64,000 nt of DNA from Paracyclopina nana (lineage: Eukaryota > Arthropoda > Copepoda > Cyclopoida > Cyclopettidae). The stretch is from contig JAGUCH010000008.1 of the NCBI GenBank assembly GCA_019096065.1, positions 3,787,001 to 3,851,000 of the forward strand, read 5' to 3'. This document shows positions 25,807-38,925 of this stretch, piece by piece (position 1 is the first letter of the stretch; every line of letters begins with the position of its first letter). The notes beneath the pieces were generated by a model, which was not told the origin of the DNA, made no database searches, and saw only the letters and a list, made by a program, of their open reading frames with translations. A program made the position numbers and the translations under genes.

Positions 25807-25945
25807 CTGCTTCGCTGATGTTGTCCCCCGATATATGAGAGCCGGGCTGGTGGGATAAGAGGCCTGGTGTTCCCCCGCCCGAGCTGGGAGAACGGGCCTC
25901 ATCGTTTCCCAACCCGTAACCACTTAATGACGAACTGGGCGGCCT
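25807..25945 (-). CDS. hth: hth exon 9: Ser/Gly-rich linker before the homeodomain
   Basis: 139 bp, 46 codons plus one base, residues 286-331 and the first base of residue 332. The acceptor is CCTTGCAG; the donor is GCAG/GTAAGC, phase 1. The sequence contains RPPSSSLSGYGLGNDEARSP, then SSGGGTPGLLSHQPGSHISG and DNISEA, matching GTPGPSSGGHTSHSGDNSSEQGDG of Meis proteins. The next base of the family protein is Gly, which agrees with the phase-1 G. The following exons (acidic DDDD-PDKDKK stretch and homeodomain) are beyond position 1. Confidence 0.9.
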
Positions 25946-26021
25946 CTGCAAGGAAAAAAATCGGTGATAAAAGGCTCCAAACCAACAACACCACATTACA
26001 GTCTGGGAAAGAGGGTAATGC

Positions 26022-26041
26022 AGAGAGAGAGAGAGAGAGAG
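26022..26041. repeat. (AG)10 microsatellite
   Basis: Ten AG units, 77 bp upstream of the exon 9 acceptor in hth orientation. On the transcribed strand it is CT-rich. Confidence 0.95.
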
Positions 26042-26289
26042 CAAACATGGGGAAATCAATGCCAGTCACAATGATGCTACTAGGGGAGCTGGCCAATCCA
26101 TCAGCGAGATGTCGGTAGCACAAGTATATACAGCTACCAGTCCTCCAGGAGAAAAGCATTTAGCCATGCTACCCAGCTAGTAGTATGCGCTATATGTTGG
26201 CGCAAACATTTACTACTACAATAGCAGAGTACACCGAGACCATGGGGTGCGTCCGTCCTGAACACGTAAACGTCGATGACCCATGTCCA

Positions 26290-26299
26290 GTCACGTGAC
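26290..26299. promoter_or_regulatory. GTCACGTGAC palindromic E-box
   Basis: A perfect 10-bp palindrome of the MiT/TFE (CLEAR) or USF type in hth intron 8, 345 bp upstream of exon 9. A related TCACGTGAC lies at 17385-17393. Confidence 0.3.
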
Positions 26300-28926
26300 T
26301 TCAGTGGATGAGATTCTCTTTTAAGCTGCGATTTCCAAGAGCAGTAGAAGCTCATATAGCGGAGCAGCATATTGGCTGAACTCGAAACGAGCTGGCATTC
26401 AAGTCTCGAGTTGAAAGGAAGATCATCATCATTGTAATAACCTGGAGGTGCTTTTGTAGTCGTCAGTCACTTCGTCAGGGGACCTGGTCACGGCCCCGAC
26501 GCAGCCTCAGCGGGGGTTCTGCTCGGAATGCAGCCCGACGACGACCAGACCTAGCTCGCAAGAGGGACTCAGACTACCTTCAGGTCAAACCTTGTCAATG
26601 GCGTGCATCAAGAAAACGAAGCTATTGAGAGCAGCAGCAGCAGCTGTTATTTCTTCACTTCTCAGAGACGACAACTTCGGTTTGGGGGTAGAGCCCGCGG
26701 GGGGCCTCGAGTCAATCCCCTTGGACTCACGATCTCGACCTCTCGCACCTTCCCGAGTCAACTTTTGCAACAGCTCTCGCAGAACATGTTAGATCCATCA
26801 CTTTGGCTGTAATTTGACGTAGAAGACATGGCCAGCAAAAACGTGAACATCTTCAGAAAGTTTTCAGCGAGGAGAGCTGGCGGCCTCTGACTGCGAAGGC
26901 GCACCAGTGGGCTACAGGGAGGCTGTGAAATGCCGACGTGGCTTTTTTAGCCGCCCTTCGCGAACACGCTGTACTCAGCTGGATGCGGTGGAAGCCTCAC
27001 CCTGGTTTGGAAGCTGCCCAAATTCTCAGATTAATGGCTGCTGATTAGTCTGTGCGCTCACTGTGCTGATCATTACTTCTACTATTATTATTAGCTTTAG
27101 TTTTTCCATCCCAGTGTAGGCAGTAGCACCAGGAAGCTGGGCTTGTATGTCACGATACAGATGATGGACGTTTCCTCTGTAGAGGGATCCTGGTTTTGCG
27201 CCATGCAAGCAAGCAAGTCATGCCACAGCCGAGTGAAGATCAGGGAAAATCACAGTAGAAGTGGTCCAATTTGGCTACCACTAGTAGTTGCAGCCAGAGG
27301 AAGTGTCTAAACAACTCAATTTCAACCATGTCAAGCGACACCGTTTTCTTCAAGATTAGCTAGATCATGTCAGGTTCCCATGGAGTGAAATTCGCCACGT
27401 TTGACATTAATGATGATGAACAAGATTTTTGACCTTCAAACATTTATCAAAGTGGCACCTTTTTGTCAGTGCATTCGCAATCATTCACAAAGGGCTGCTG
27501 ATCAATTCATCATTTCAGCTGGTTTACCGTGCCACAAAAGAGGCAACAACAGCTACAGCGATCGGCCGATCGATGGGGCTAATTAAACGGACTCGAAAAG
27601 GGGTTTGTTGTTGTGAGTGCACTGGGTCACGCCATCTGGCGTCTGACTTGAGTTGGCGAAATTGCAATTGGCTGCGGTGAGGGCTATTAGCAATGTGCAG
27701 CTCCTCCTTTCCTTCCATGTGTAGTCCATTAAGGCTTCCTTTCTGCGCGTGCATAAAGCCAATATTGGTCCTCCAGCAACGTGGAGTATTGGGCTACGTA
27801 ACTGAGATCTCTCCAAGTGTTGGCAAAGACAAATTCATTGCCGTCAGCCGTATCTGCGAGTGCTTTAGTGCCCGTCATTTGGGTTATCAATACTTCATTA
27901 AAGGACCTTTTTTGGGCTGGGGCGAAGCGAACCAGGAATGTTGTCGCGCTGTCCACTAAAAATACCTGACGAGATAGATCTATCTCAAGTCAAAGTATGA
28001 TGGCCATTCAACGTGACCATGAATTTGTCGGCTCAACGCCTCGGGTCATTTATGCAGCTCTGGAGAAGACGATCTCCACCCTTAGAGCAGGCAGGAATTT
28101 TTGCCCCATCATCATCAGAGTATTGTCTATAAAAAGGGGGCATCCTCTTTCAAGTCATCAAAGCGAGCGAGCCCTGCGACGAGCAGATTGAGTAGTGGTG
28201 ACTCAAGTCGGCGTGCCAAAATCAACGGCCATGCCGGCCAAAGCTTGGGGATCATTCAAAAAACTCGTTGGACCGGCTGCTGGCTCAGCATTCCGTGTCC
28301 CAGAAAGAGTGGTCCTGAAGTGCAGCTCGACGTTGGTTGGGCCTGGTGGCAAATCCGTCGTTGCACTCTCCTTGCTCTAACAAGAGCCAAATTAATGCCG
28401 AAACGAGGGCAGAATAATCGCGGCGACGACTGGGGCAGGTGTGGCGGGACTTGTTTGGTAATGGCCAACAACACATTGAGATGATGAGTTTTATCCAGGC
28501 TGGGCTTCAACTTCAATTAAAGCTGGCTTTGTTGCCAGCCTGGAAGAATACAAATGTGTCAATGCCGATTCCTCAAGTAGAAGTTATGGGGGTCTCTCTC
28601 ATTGCAGCAGCAGCTCTTGGAGGACGTGACATCCAGCCTCAACGACCCCATTGGACCCTAATTCTCGCCGGGCATCTCACATGTCACGACAAACGACGTA
28701 AGAACCAAGGTCTAGATTGACTTGGCCGATAACAAAAACAAGCCTTTGGCACCTCAGTGAACACAATTCAGGCACCACACCCACAACTTGCATTCTACCA
28801 CCACTCAAGCTGGGAATCTGATGCGCTGCTCTTTTCAGTCCGCCAGGCAAAAGGCGAAGAAGGGGGTTCTTGAGTTTTAATTAAAAAATTCTTATCAAAA
28901 TTAGCCAAGCCATTAGCCGCCGCCGC

Positions 28927-28950
28927 TTCTGCTGCTGCTGCTGCAGCAGC
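28927..28950. repeat. (CTG)n-(CAG)n inverted triplet repeat
   Basis: TTCTGCTGCTGCTGCTGCAG then CAGC: CTG units run straight into CAG units, so the stretch can fold on itself. Confidence 0.9.
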
Positions 28951-31900
28951 TCCGACTCACTTGACATGTGCTAATCCCAGATGAGGGCGCGAAATTAGAA
29001 AGCACTTTTATGGTCGTTGGTTGGGTCTAAAAAGTCGTCTCAAAAGAGCTGCTGTCAAGTGGCCCCTCAAATAAAAAAAAGAGGGTAAGAGGGGAGGAGC
29101 AGCGGAGCTACATTGCATAAACAATGCATGTAGTTCTCCAACTTTTTAATCTCGAGACGCCTATTCATCTTGGTTTCTTCTAATTAAATAGAGGATCCCC
29201 TCAAGCCAAATGAGCATGGCAACTTCAGAGATGAATGTCATTAGTATAAGCACGCTTCGCACCGGGGATCCGACATATCTTATGACTCTGTGAAGTCGTC
29301 GACAAAAAAGGGGGCCATCATTTTTTGCATTTTCCAAGCATCCAGCCAACTTTAAGTGAGAGTGCATTTTGGTCCTGCCCCATTAACGTAATTGCCCTGG
29401 ACATATAGTTCTATACTTCCCCAGCCATAGGGCACTACAACAACAGCAACAACAATAGCGTTCTTCTCTGCATATGCGCTCCTCATCATTATAATAACTC
29501 GGTTGCCGGCCCTATTTTTTGCTCAGTCAGAAATTGACTTGAGGAGCTGACTGCTGGCTGGCATTGCACAAATAGTTTGCCTGGCAAAAAATAACAACAA
29601 GCTTGGCCGTGGTCTCGTCGGATGGCTCATAATTGAAGTTTTATGCTAATGTTGTCAGAATATAGAGGAGAGATTGAAGAACGTCATTCGCCAAGATGGC
29701 TGAAATCAGCAGGTGCGGCTCTGAAGTAATTGGAGTAAGACGTAACTAGCAGAGGAGGCAGGATTGCTTGCAGGAAAAAGCACGATAAAGGGCACCACAC
29801 AACCAGCAGGCCCATAAATCCTAGTTGAGACAAATGGCAATTGCTGACGAGGTCTTTGTCGAGAAGAGCATGCACCTTGGCATTCACGACTTGTGTCCAT
29901 CAAGGCGAACTTCGAGATCGTATCACGGGGCTGGAAAATAATTAGACGCAGCACCGTTGCCCATGAACTTGAGCTCTTCTGGCAGCAGTTTTTTCTTCGT
30001 CTTCTTCCATGATGTTCTGCTCTTCACATTTGGGGAGGTCTACACTTGACAAGCTGCCAACTGGATATTGATTTCAACACCCCAGACAACAAAACTGGCG
30101 CTCCAGAAACAACCATTAAGTTTTGTGAGTCACAGCTAGCCCCTTTTTTATCTGAGCGCAGCCGACTTCTTGGTAAGATAGCAGTAGTATTCCACAAGAG
30201 ACCACAGGAAATGTCTTCTAGACCCGAGGCCATCATCATCAGGCAAAAACTGCTGCTGTGGTGGCTTGCCAGACGATATGCATTACAATAATAATAATTC
30301 GGCAAGGATCGATTAGCAGTGACCTCTTCTTTGGGAGATCTTGGCTAATGCCAGGGTTTTTGGCAATGTTGTTGAGCTAAGTAGCAAATGGTTGCTCGCA
30401 CACGCGTCAAATGATCGGCTGCCCCTCTTGTCCAGGATAATTAGAGCAACCCTTTCGGTGTCTCATTGTTATTTGTGTGAGTGAGCAAACCCTTGCTACT
30501 TCGAGGGTTGAGCTCTAATCACACGCCCCATGAACAACAGCTCCTCGGAGCAGGAGGAAACTATTTCGGAAATGGAATGAGATTTTTTTCGTTGACCTAC
30601 TCCAAATTGTAATGGCGACAGTAATTGCCTTTTTTCGGCATTTTTTGCGCCCAAGAGCAAATTGGTAATGGAAGTCAATTTGGGTCCAAAAACATCAACT
30701 TCAGGGGTGGCCTGCCCGTGGCCCAGGAGGAGCATGCAGCTGTTGTTTTTAAGCACATTATGGGCATCCCAATGTATAGAGTGGTATCTTGACGGAAATG
30801 CGCCATTACTCTCAACCGTTTGCGGCTTTTTATTGCTGCTGACACGGTGTGTAGATTTAGGCTTGATGGATTGCCATTTCAATGTCCGTAAGATGGATTA
30901 AGTTATAGTGTGGCAATCATTGTTTCAAAAGATGACAAGAAGGCCGTCCAATGCATTGATGATCATTTGTCATTGGCGTTCGAATTTTGAGGCATATACA
31001 TAACACCGCGTTTCTTCACTCCTGCTGCTGCAGCAGCCTTCTTGCCTGATGAGATAATAACATGTGCAGAAGAGAGAAGTATGATGGATGGCTGTTCATT
31101 TCGCCCTGAACGGAGGAAGCTTGCAGCTCTTCGTAGTCGTCGGCCGGAGAGAGATTTGATTCGGCCGGCAGGGGGCTCCTCGATGGATCAATTTGAAGCC
31201 ACTACACGGCAACTCAGTCATATCGGGTTGAACTTGCCTCCAGTTGCCTCCCGCTGGTAGACAAGGCCATTGTCATTCCACATCGTACATGACACGGCCA
31301 AGAACAGGTTGTTGCTATTCTTGCATCTTCACTGCTATGCTATACGTATGCCTATATAGTATAGCGCGTCGCGTCGCTGCTGCTGCTGATACACGTAAAT
31401 GTTTCAATCTCCAAATTCAATCAGAGCGGGAGAAAAACAAAATGGTCTAGACTGCATGGGCTGCCCTGCACAGCCACTTTTATGGCGCCCTGAATCAAGA
31501 TGATCGGTAGTAAATGTCGTTTGCTTAAGATTACAATGCGAGACAAACCAGAAAAAGAAAAGGAGAGATAAAAGTGACCAGAAAACAGGCTCAGAATGAG
31601 AATGTAGTCAATTGTCGTCATCATGGTGGTGGTTGCATAGTGGGGATTTCCTCAGGCTTTGATACCCCTAAAGGGTGCTGTTTAGGCTATCACAAGAACG
31701 TTTCCGTCTCAAATCCCCGCTCAGGAAATGGCCATCATGGCTGTGTGTATGGGAAATTGTCATATTTCGGCGACTGCTAGCTGCATTTTCTGCAGGCTGT
31801 AAAATAGCACAGTGTCCAAGCTTGCAGCTTAGTGTGGCACAACAAAAGACTTGAGTGAAATTCCTTTGTTTATCGCAAAACACATCTCTCACTCAGTGAG

Positions 31901-32536
31901 GAGGGCAGCAGCAGCAGCAGCCTTGGTCGGGCCAAGCCAGGGTTTGGATCAGATTTGCTACGCGTTCAGATGGTCAAAAAAACGACGAAGACTCCCAAGC
32001 CAGGTCAGCACCATTTTGTGAAGAAAACGAATTTTTTCACCCCACACTGTCTATGGCTGCTGCCTGTGTGTGAGCATGACAAAGAATCAGCGAGCCACTT
32101 TGTTCTGGACAACGAAGGTATGCAGCACGAGTCAGAACTCAAGGAGCTCCCACCTCGTATCTAAATGGTGCCATTCAGATAAGGCTATCCCGATATGATG
32201 ATGCAAAAGGAATATCATTATTGTTAGCATTAGATAGCGCACTGCAGCAGCAGCGTGGACAACAAGAACGACAATCACATTTCCGAAGCATCATGAGACT
32301 CCATGGCAGTTTAGCTCTATATGCTCTTTTGGCCCAGAAAAACCATTGTGCACAACATGTCCCTTCTCACTTGGCTGAGCATTTCTCAGGCGAAGCTTTT
32401 GTACGAAATCCTCCAAATAAGATTCAATGGACGTCGTTTTGCAGCCAGGGGATTCATTATTGCTCCAACATTCCGTCAAGGCAAAGCTTGTCGAATAAAA
32501 TCAACACACACACCGTTAAGTCCTCCTAGTCACCTC

Positions 32537-32556
32537 CAGCAGCAGCAGCAGCAGCT
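32537..32556. repeat. (CAG)6 microsatellite
   Basis: CAG units followed by CTGCTT; in hth intron 8. Confidence 0.9.
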
Positions 32557-33481
32557 GCTTTTATGATGTTCAAAGGGAGAAATAAAACTCTGAGTTCCCA
32601 TAAAGCTCAAAAATGGCCCACTAGGCAGCAGCCTGCCCAATTTTTCCAAAAGGGCTCGTTCAATAGGAAAAACAGGTTTGATGACATCATGGCGCTTGCT
32701 GCTGACGGCGGCTGAGGAAAAGTATGCAGCAGAGGAGGGCTTCTCATTGCGATTCACATCACATTATAGCAGTGGCCAGTCTTCAGATGCTGAATGCTGA
32801 TCTGTTTGTTGTAACACCACCAACACGGTCACATCCAAACTCCTCAGAATATTTGGTGCATTGACCTGCTGCTGCGGCTGCATTTTTCCTCTCTAATCGA
32901 GTTGTAGAGAGTTGGTTTTTCACTGAAACCAGCAACAATTGTTGTCCCAGGCTTCAAGTACTATAATGACATGTCTGGGAGCCCCCTCAGGTGAGATCTG
33001 TGCGCATTTGTAGGTTATATCCCCACCCCTTGCACACAGAGCCCGCCAATTAGCTCAATGAGGGTAAATTGGTAGGCATCCAGGTGACTGACAGGTGGAC
33101 GGGAGGTTGACAAGTGTCTTCCATATAATTCTGAATTTCTGCAGTGATGCCAAAGGGACAGACAGAGAGCGGAGCTCTTCACATAATTGAGTGAAGAAGA
33201 CCACTCTTGACCACAAAAAGCTCCCCCATTCTCCCATACATCACTTGAGTACCAAATCCATTTTCTCCCACTTGCATTGTGTCGCGGGTTTTGAGCGATT
33301 GGTCAAATTGGTCGATGGGGTAATCTCATTGTCTCAATGGATTGCTAGCTTGCTTGCAGCACTCTCCCTGCTTCTTCTTCTTCGTCTACGTTCCCCCCCT
33401 TAATAGCTCACGCGAAAAACGAACGGCCATAATGGACCTCGGGGACCTCTCTCACTCTCGAACAAAAATGAGCTTGCTTAC

Positions 33482-33559
33482 CTTCATGCTGCCTAAGGAG
33501 GCCATCCCGTCCTGCTCCATCTTGATGCTTGACAGTCCATTGTAGCCGCCGCCACTAGC
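33482..33559 (-). CDS. hth: hth exon 8: in-frame linker exon with a SUMO-type motif
   Basis: 78 bp, phase 0 at both ends, residues 260-285, ASGGGYNGLSSIKMEQDG then MASLGSMK. The acceptor is TTCTTGCAG and the donor AAG/GTAAGC. The frame is open, the splice sites are strong and the place between exons 7 and 9 is right. I do not recall a matching block in fly or vertebrate proteins, so it may be a lineage-specific or alternatively used exon; leaving it out keeps the frame. It contains IKME, a psi-K-x-E sumoylation consensus at Lys272. Confidence 0.7.
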
Positions 33560-36500
33560 CTGCAAGAACAAAAAGAGAAACCATCATTTTATTGCAGTTG
33601 TCATCGGCTTCGTGCGAGTAATTACACGTTGTCAGGCGTAATTGTAATTTATGCGAGCAACCTTGAGAGAATTAGGGAATCATAAAGCAGGCACCATGCT
33701 GGCAAGGGTCGAATTTTTGAGAAAACGCCCCACATTTTTTTCGACTAACCGAGCAGCAGGCTGAGAAGAATCTGATCAGTGCAACCTAGCTGAGAAAAAC
33801 AACTAACTAGCTAACGAGCTGGGTCACAACTAGCTTCAGCATTCCTGGAAACCCTCGCTGCAGCAGCCACGAGATAGGTTCTCAATTAATACTTTTCATT
33901 GAGCTGTCACCAGCAGAAGCTTCCCAGCTTGTATGAATGATAAACAGTAATTCCGGCTTATCACAAATGAGGAAGGAGGCCTCCCTCTCATTATGAATGG
34001 AGCAATTTGACGCCGGTCACGCGACCCAACATGAAGTTCTCACAGTGAAGAGCATCAGGGGGTGATTTAATCCTGTTTAATACAATTATTGTCACTCAGC
34101 ACGGTAAGAGGCTTACACTAACCATCCCTCATGTAAATATCTATCTATCTGCCTTTTGTCCGAGCTCATCCCCGTGCGCGCATACATACGCAGAACAACA
34201 TGATTGACAAATACTCTGCATATTTGCAGAGGAACCAGAGCAAAGTGTTGGCACACCTCCTTGACATGCATCTCAGCCGAGAGCCAACTCTCGGCGACTT
34301 TTGGTCACTTTTTTGGCCGCCGAGATTCCCCCCAACACCACACACTACAGCTGGCTATATAGCTAGGTAGCATCTCTTCATTACCACGTTTCCCAATCTA
34401 AAGAGGACAATAGGAGGGCGGATCCGAGCAGTCTTCGATCCCATATTCCCACGAAAATCCACGCCAACTACCAAATTACTGCTGTTCTATACAGCAGCAA
34501 GTGTATTAAAAAGCCAGGGGGAAAATAGCAAATCCCCCTGGCTGGCCCCAATGTTTGTCAGCCGACAACCAAAAGTGAAAGCAAGAGAGCTTAGCTGCAT
34601 GTCTTGGCTTTCTTACTGCTAGTACGCTGCAAGCTGGATTTTCAGGCTCATTTTTTCTCCATAAATGGACGCGAGCTGATAAAACAGCCGAGTCATTCGC
34701 AACGAGCTGTTTATACACACACACGCAGCAGCAGCAGCCAAGAGCGATCAATGGCGGCCGCATTTGTTATTCATCAAATTTCATCCCCTTCCCATGGAAA
34801 AGCAGTGTTAAGTGAACAGTAAATGGTTGCAATGTCTTGAATATTTTATGCTCCTCCCGCCATTTAGATCCCCTTCTTCCAATTCCCCCCAAAAGCCAGC
34901 TGCATGCACTGTAGTACACACCAGTAAGCTTTCTTAATCAACTCTGGGTAGACGCAGATACTGCTGCCATGTTCAAAGCAAATAAGATATCTCACTACAA
35001 GGCGTCGTATCACATCCAGTTAGCTTGGAGGAAGGAACAAGCCCGGAAAAAGGGGACATCTCAATTGATCAGACTCCATGGAGGACCGTACATCATTTTA
35101 ATGGCGGATTGCTCTCAAGTAAGCCAAGAGCAGGAGAAAGGGGAGCAGCCCCGAAAAAACAGTTGGAGAAATGCCACATATCCAACTTTGCTTCCCATGA
35201 AGAAGCCCCTTTTTTGGAAAAAAGTTTATCAAAGGCTGCACTTCTTCAAAAGCAAGAATTACAGCGAAGAAGCGAGAAGATGCCCCCCAAATCCGGGGGA
35301 TTTAATGGAATATTCCCGCATAGTGAACTGCTGCAGTGGCCAGACCCTGCTCCAATATCTACGTCAACAACATCCGCGCTAAGAGTTTTTTCCCCATTTC
35401 TTCTACGCTACCGTAGCATTTGTGATCCTAAGGGAAAAAAGGAGGAGAATGGAGATGGCGAGCTATCAAAGGACTGATTTGATATTTTCGTCTCTCTTTC
35501 GCCAAGTAAGCAGCCCACTTTTATCGATAGTTGATGCCATAACATTTGCATACAATGCCTCAGTAATAGCAGTCTAGGTTTTAAGGATCTAGTGCAAGGG
35601 GATCCCACTCGTACGTGGAGCTAACTAATGGATGGAGTAAGAGTTTTTATCTCTTGGTGACACTCATTCCTCCTTGAACTGTTGGTGTTGAAAAATGATG
35701 TCAGAGCAATTAGCCAAAATGAGCTGATTAATCAATCTTGAAGCCGACGTAGCCGAGCCAAAAAAGGGCTTCAGACTGGAAGAATGGCCAAATGTCATGA
35801 GAAAAGACCATCAAAGGCCACCGAAGAAAGCAAGCGTGTCTGGCCTTCGAGCCTCCATTTGATGATGACAATTCATACCCAGGTAGGGTTGTTGTCATGA
35901 TATCTTCCACTTTGTTTTGCGAAGCAGCACGGAACTGAGAAATTTGACTAATACTGCTGTCATCCGCGTGATGGCCTCAGCGCCTGACGTGGCTGTCATT
36001 AAGCCATTTTAGAATATGTCAATAGCTCATTGAAAATTCATCCTATATTGACAGGAAGACCAGCAGAAAGATTCTCTAGCCTCGAGTAGTGTACAGCCAA
36101 TAAAATGATCTTTTACGGCCCCTGCCAAATCCTTACTGTCACTTTTTCTGCCATTCGTCGAGGACTTTACTGTCGATAAAATGATAATAGATACTAAAAC
36201 GCGCGCCCCCCTTCCTACAATACAAACGAAGGAAAATCATCTGTTCTTCATGTGCTGCAAACCACTGCGTGGATGATGGCCATTGCAGACAGATTTTGGG
36301 TTTTTCTTGGCCATAAACGTGCATTGTAAAGATGATGGAGCAGAGAGATTGGTTCTTAGTTGTTGCACAAGCTATGATGGACAATAAAGATCCAGCCTGA
36401 ACGACAACTTGGGAGGTTGGAAAATTGTGCCAAGATGAATAAGTTGGCCTATTTCAGCTTACCGACGATGAAAAGTAAGACATCAAGCTCTGCGAGGGAT

Positions 36501-38880
36501 CAATTCGGGGACAACGACGTCGGAAGCATAACTCACGGGATTAAAGGTTATTCAATCTACGAAACAGCCGCCAGCCACAAAACTTGCATTGTCGAGATTT
36601 AATCCCCGCCCAGCTGCACACACCAACTAGCCATGGGAATTCTAAAAGCCAAACAAGACCGAAAAGTTGACAAGGATTATTCGCCAGTTGTATGTACGTT
36701 TGTGCTGTGGTGATGATGATCCAATAATCAGCGTTGCGCTACCATGGCTATTTTCCACGTCATTGCATATGGCACATTCTACTCCACCTTGGCCCCACCT
36801 ATCTCGTCAAAGCCCCAAGAGACATAAAAAGCAGCTGTACAAATCTTCCACGTCGTCTTTGTGTGTCTTGCCTGAGAAGAAGTCGAAGATTTCCCCAGTT
36901 TTTGCCCGGAGGCCACGGTTACAAGCTCTCTCACACACACACACACTCCTCATCCGGTCGTTTTGAGGGTAGGGCTAAGCAAATTCCCCCTAGCAGGGTT
37001 ATTTCTGACACACGCATACCGACTGCAGCTACGCCCTCTTGTGCCCGTCTCGCCTAGTCAAGAAAAGAATTGGCATGCCTGCTTTCACCCAATATCGTTT
37101 GTGCGAGATCCATCCATCATACGTTCTTTCTCGCGCGACGTCGTTGTCTCGCGAGTTTTATAAATGTGTCTCTGTTCTTCTAAGCTCGACTACAACACAT
37201 TCCAGACCTCTCAACAGATGAGCTGCTTGCTGAAAGCTTCGAAATGGAAAAGAAAGAAACTCCTTTTGCCCAGCAAAATTAGGAAGAGAGATAAGTTGAT
37301 TCGCTCAGCAACTACTGCTTGCAGATATGATTAGGTGACCAGAATCTAAGACGAAATCCCTGCTGAAAATTTGCACGTCTGTCTACGTCCTACCCAATTC
37401 ATCCGGAGGATTTAGATCCTCGAACAGCAGAAGCATGGGAAAGAAAGCTAGCTTAATTCATTACTCTTTCCAAGTGTCTGGCCGGCCATTTGACGAGCAT
37501 ACAAGCTGTCAAAAAGGTATGCTCCATATGGTAATTAATTAGCGAACGTAACGGCAGCAAGAATATGCGCTCTTGCTTGTAAGACTCACTGTAACAACAG
37601 ACAGTGTTGGCAGTGGCAACTAACGAGCTTTCACGTGAAGTTGGCCTCAATGGGCGGACATATAGACAGACAAGGAGAGCACTAATTTACCGGCACGTCA
37701 CCACTCAAAACACCTGTGCCTTTTGCCAAGCCAATAAATCGACATCTTTTCTGACCTAATGAAGTAGAAGTGTGCAGTTTTGCTTGGGCCCAAGGCAAGC
37801 AAGCCTTCTAAGCCGGCCTAGGCCTCAATCATTCAGAAAATGAAGCTCTGCTCTCAAGCTATCCTACAAGATGCTCCATGGCTTGAGGGAAAGCAGTTTC
37901 TTCCTCCTCCTCCCGCTGGGTTTATTTTGAACTTGTCAGCGAGGAAAAGTTATGTGTGAAACTAGGCTAAGAGTGAGCAGCAATGTACTACTTCTCATAG
38001 ATGCAGGCACTAAATCTCGACACTTCCTCCTTGAGCAGTGACTTTTATGGCAAAATATGACCTAGCATTATTACTACTTTTCGACAGCTACTCAAGTATA
38101 GTGCACTTCTTGTGAGATGAGTAATCTGCACAATGCAGCAGCAGCACCTTTTATCGTTTTATGAAGCTTAAGCTAAACATTTGACATGTGTGTTTACGCA
38201 GACTTCCCTCATCGTGGGCCCCAGATTTACAATGTTTTCATTTGGTCTGCCCAAATTTGTGGTAAGCTGGAAAAATAATCAGCCAAGCAAGAGGAGAGCC
38301 GCGCGTAATAAGCACCTGGAGGAGAATAGAGCGAGATTCCATCGTTGTCACCGTGCAAGCACACACACACACACACATCCTAATCAAAGGTGTGCAATCT
38401 ACGTCCTGTGTATGAATGTCGCTGATACTTCTACAATCTACACATGTGACAAAGCTTGCAGACTGATCCATAAAGTATACTATTTCTGACCTAATCCCAA
38501 GGATCCATGTCTCCCCTCCTCCCTTCGTAGTATCTTAGCCAGTTAATCCTTCATCAACGTATTACCAGATGTTACCGGCTACCAAAATTGTCACCATCGT
38601 CTAATATGAGCTTGAACCTTGTTGGCCGCGGCAACAGCTTGAGCCAGCTAATACAAAGATAGAGCAAATGATGATGATGACATGCACAGATGCTGCACCG
38701 TAGAATGGGATCGCGATTTGCAACACCGTATTAGCAGTAGTTGACCTCTAATTTAGACAGAGATCGTTGCAGCAAAAAAGCTCCCCAGTTAAGCAGCGGA
38801 AATTAGTAGAAGCAGAAGAAGCAGGCAAGCAAGCAAAGTTAGAAATATAGTACATATATAGAAGGTTTTGAGTTACATAC
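33560..38880 (-). other. hth intron 7
   Basis: 5321 bp between exons 7 and 8. No gene seen. It contains TGATTGACAA (34201-34210), TGATTTAATC (34063-34072), TGATTAATCAATC (35725-35737) and a TTCACGTGAA palindrome (37630-37639). The overlapping plus-strand open frames at 34969-35477 have no recognisable domain and I treat them as chance. Confidence 0.65.
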
Positions 38881-38925
38881 CGCGCTGCTAGTGTCATCAG
38901 GAGCTCCATGTCTCCAGATGTTCAT
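38881..38925 (-). CDS. hth: hth exon 7: linker microexon
   Basis: 45 bp, phase 0 at both ends, residues 245-259, MNIWRHGAPDDTSSA. The acceptor is CCTTTTAG and the donor GCG/GTATGT. It aligns with the SWRDHDDATSTHSA stretch of Drosophila Hth and the SWNRDHDDTASTRS stretch of vertebrate Meis (W-R-x-DDT core), which supports it although it is very short. Confidence 0.78.

Larger units (their letters stand above)
25946..33481 (-). other. hth intron 8
   Basis: 7536 bp between exons 8 and 9. It contains no gene I can recognise. It holds a perfect GTCACGTGAC palindrome (26290-26299), a (CTG)n-(CAG)n stretch at 28927-28950, further AGC repeats near 31905-31920 and 32537-32556, and TTTATGG motifs at 29007 and 31479. 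Confidence 0.7.

Noticed and set aside
34969-35477. Two overlapping plus-strand frames of 137 and 150 codons in hth intron 7
   Set aside because: Both frames over the same bases cannot be coding with equal support; no domain, no splice partners.
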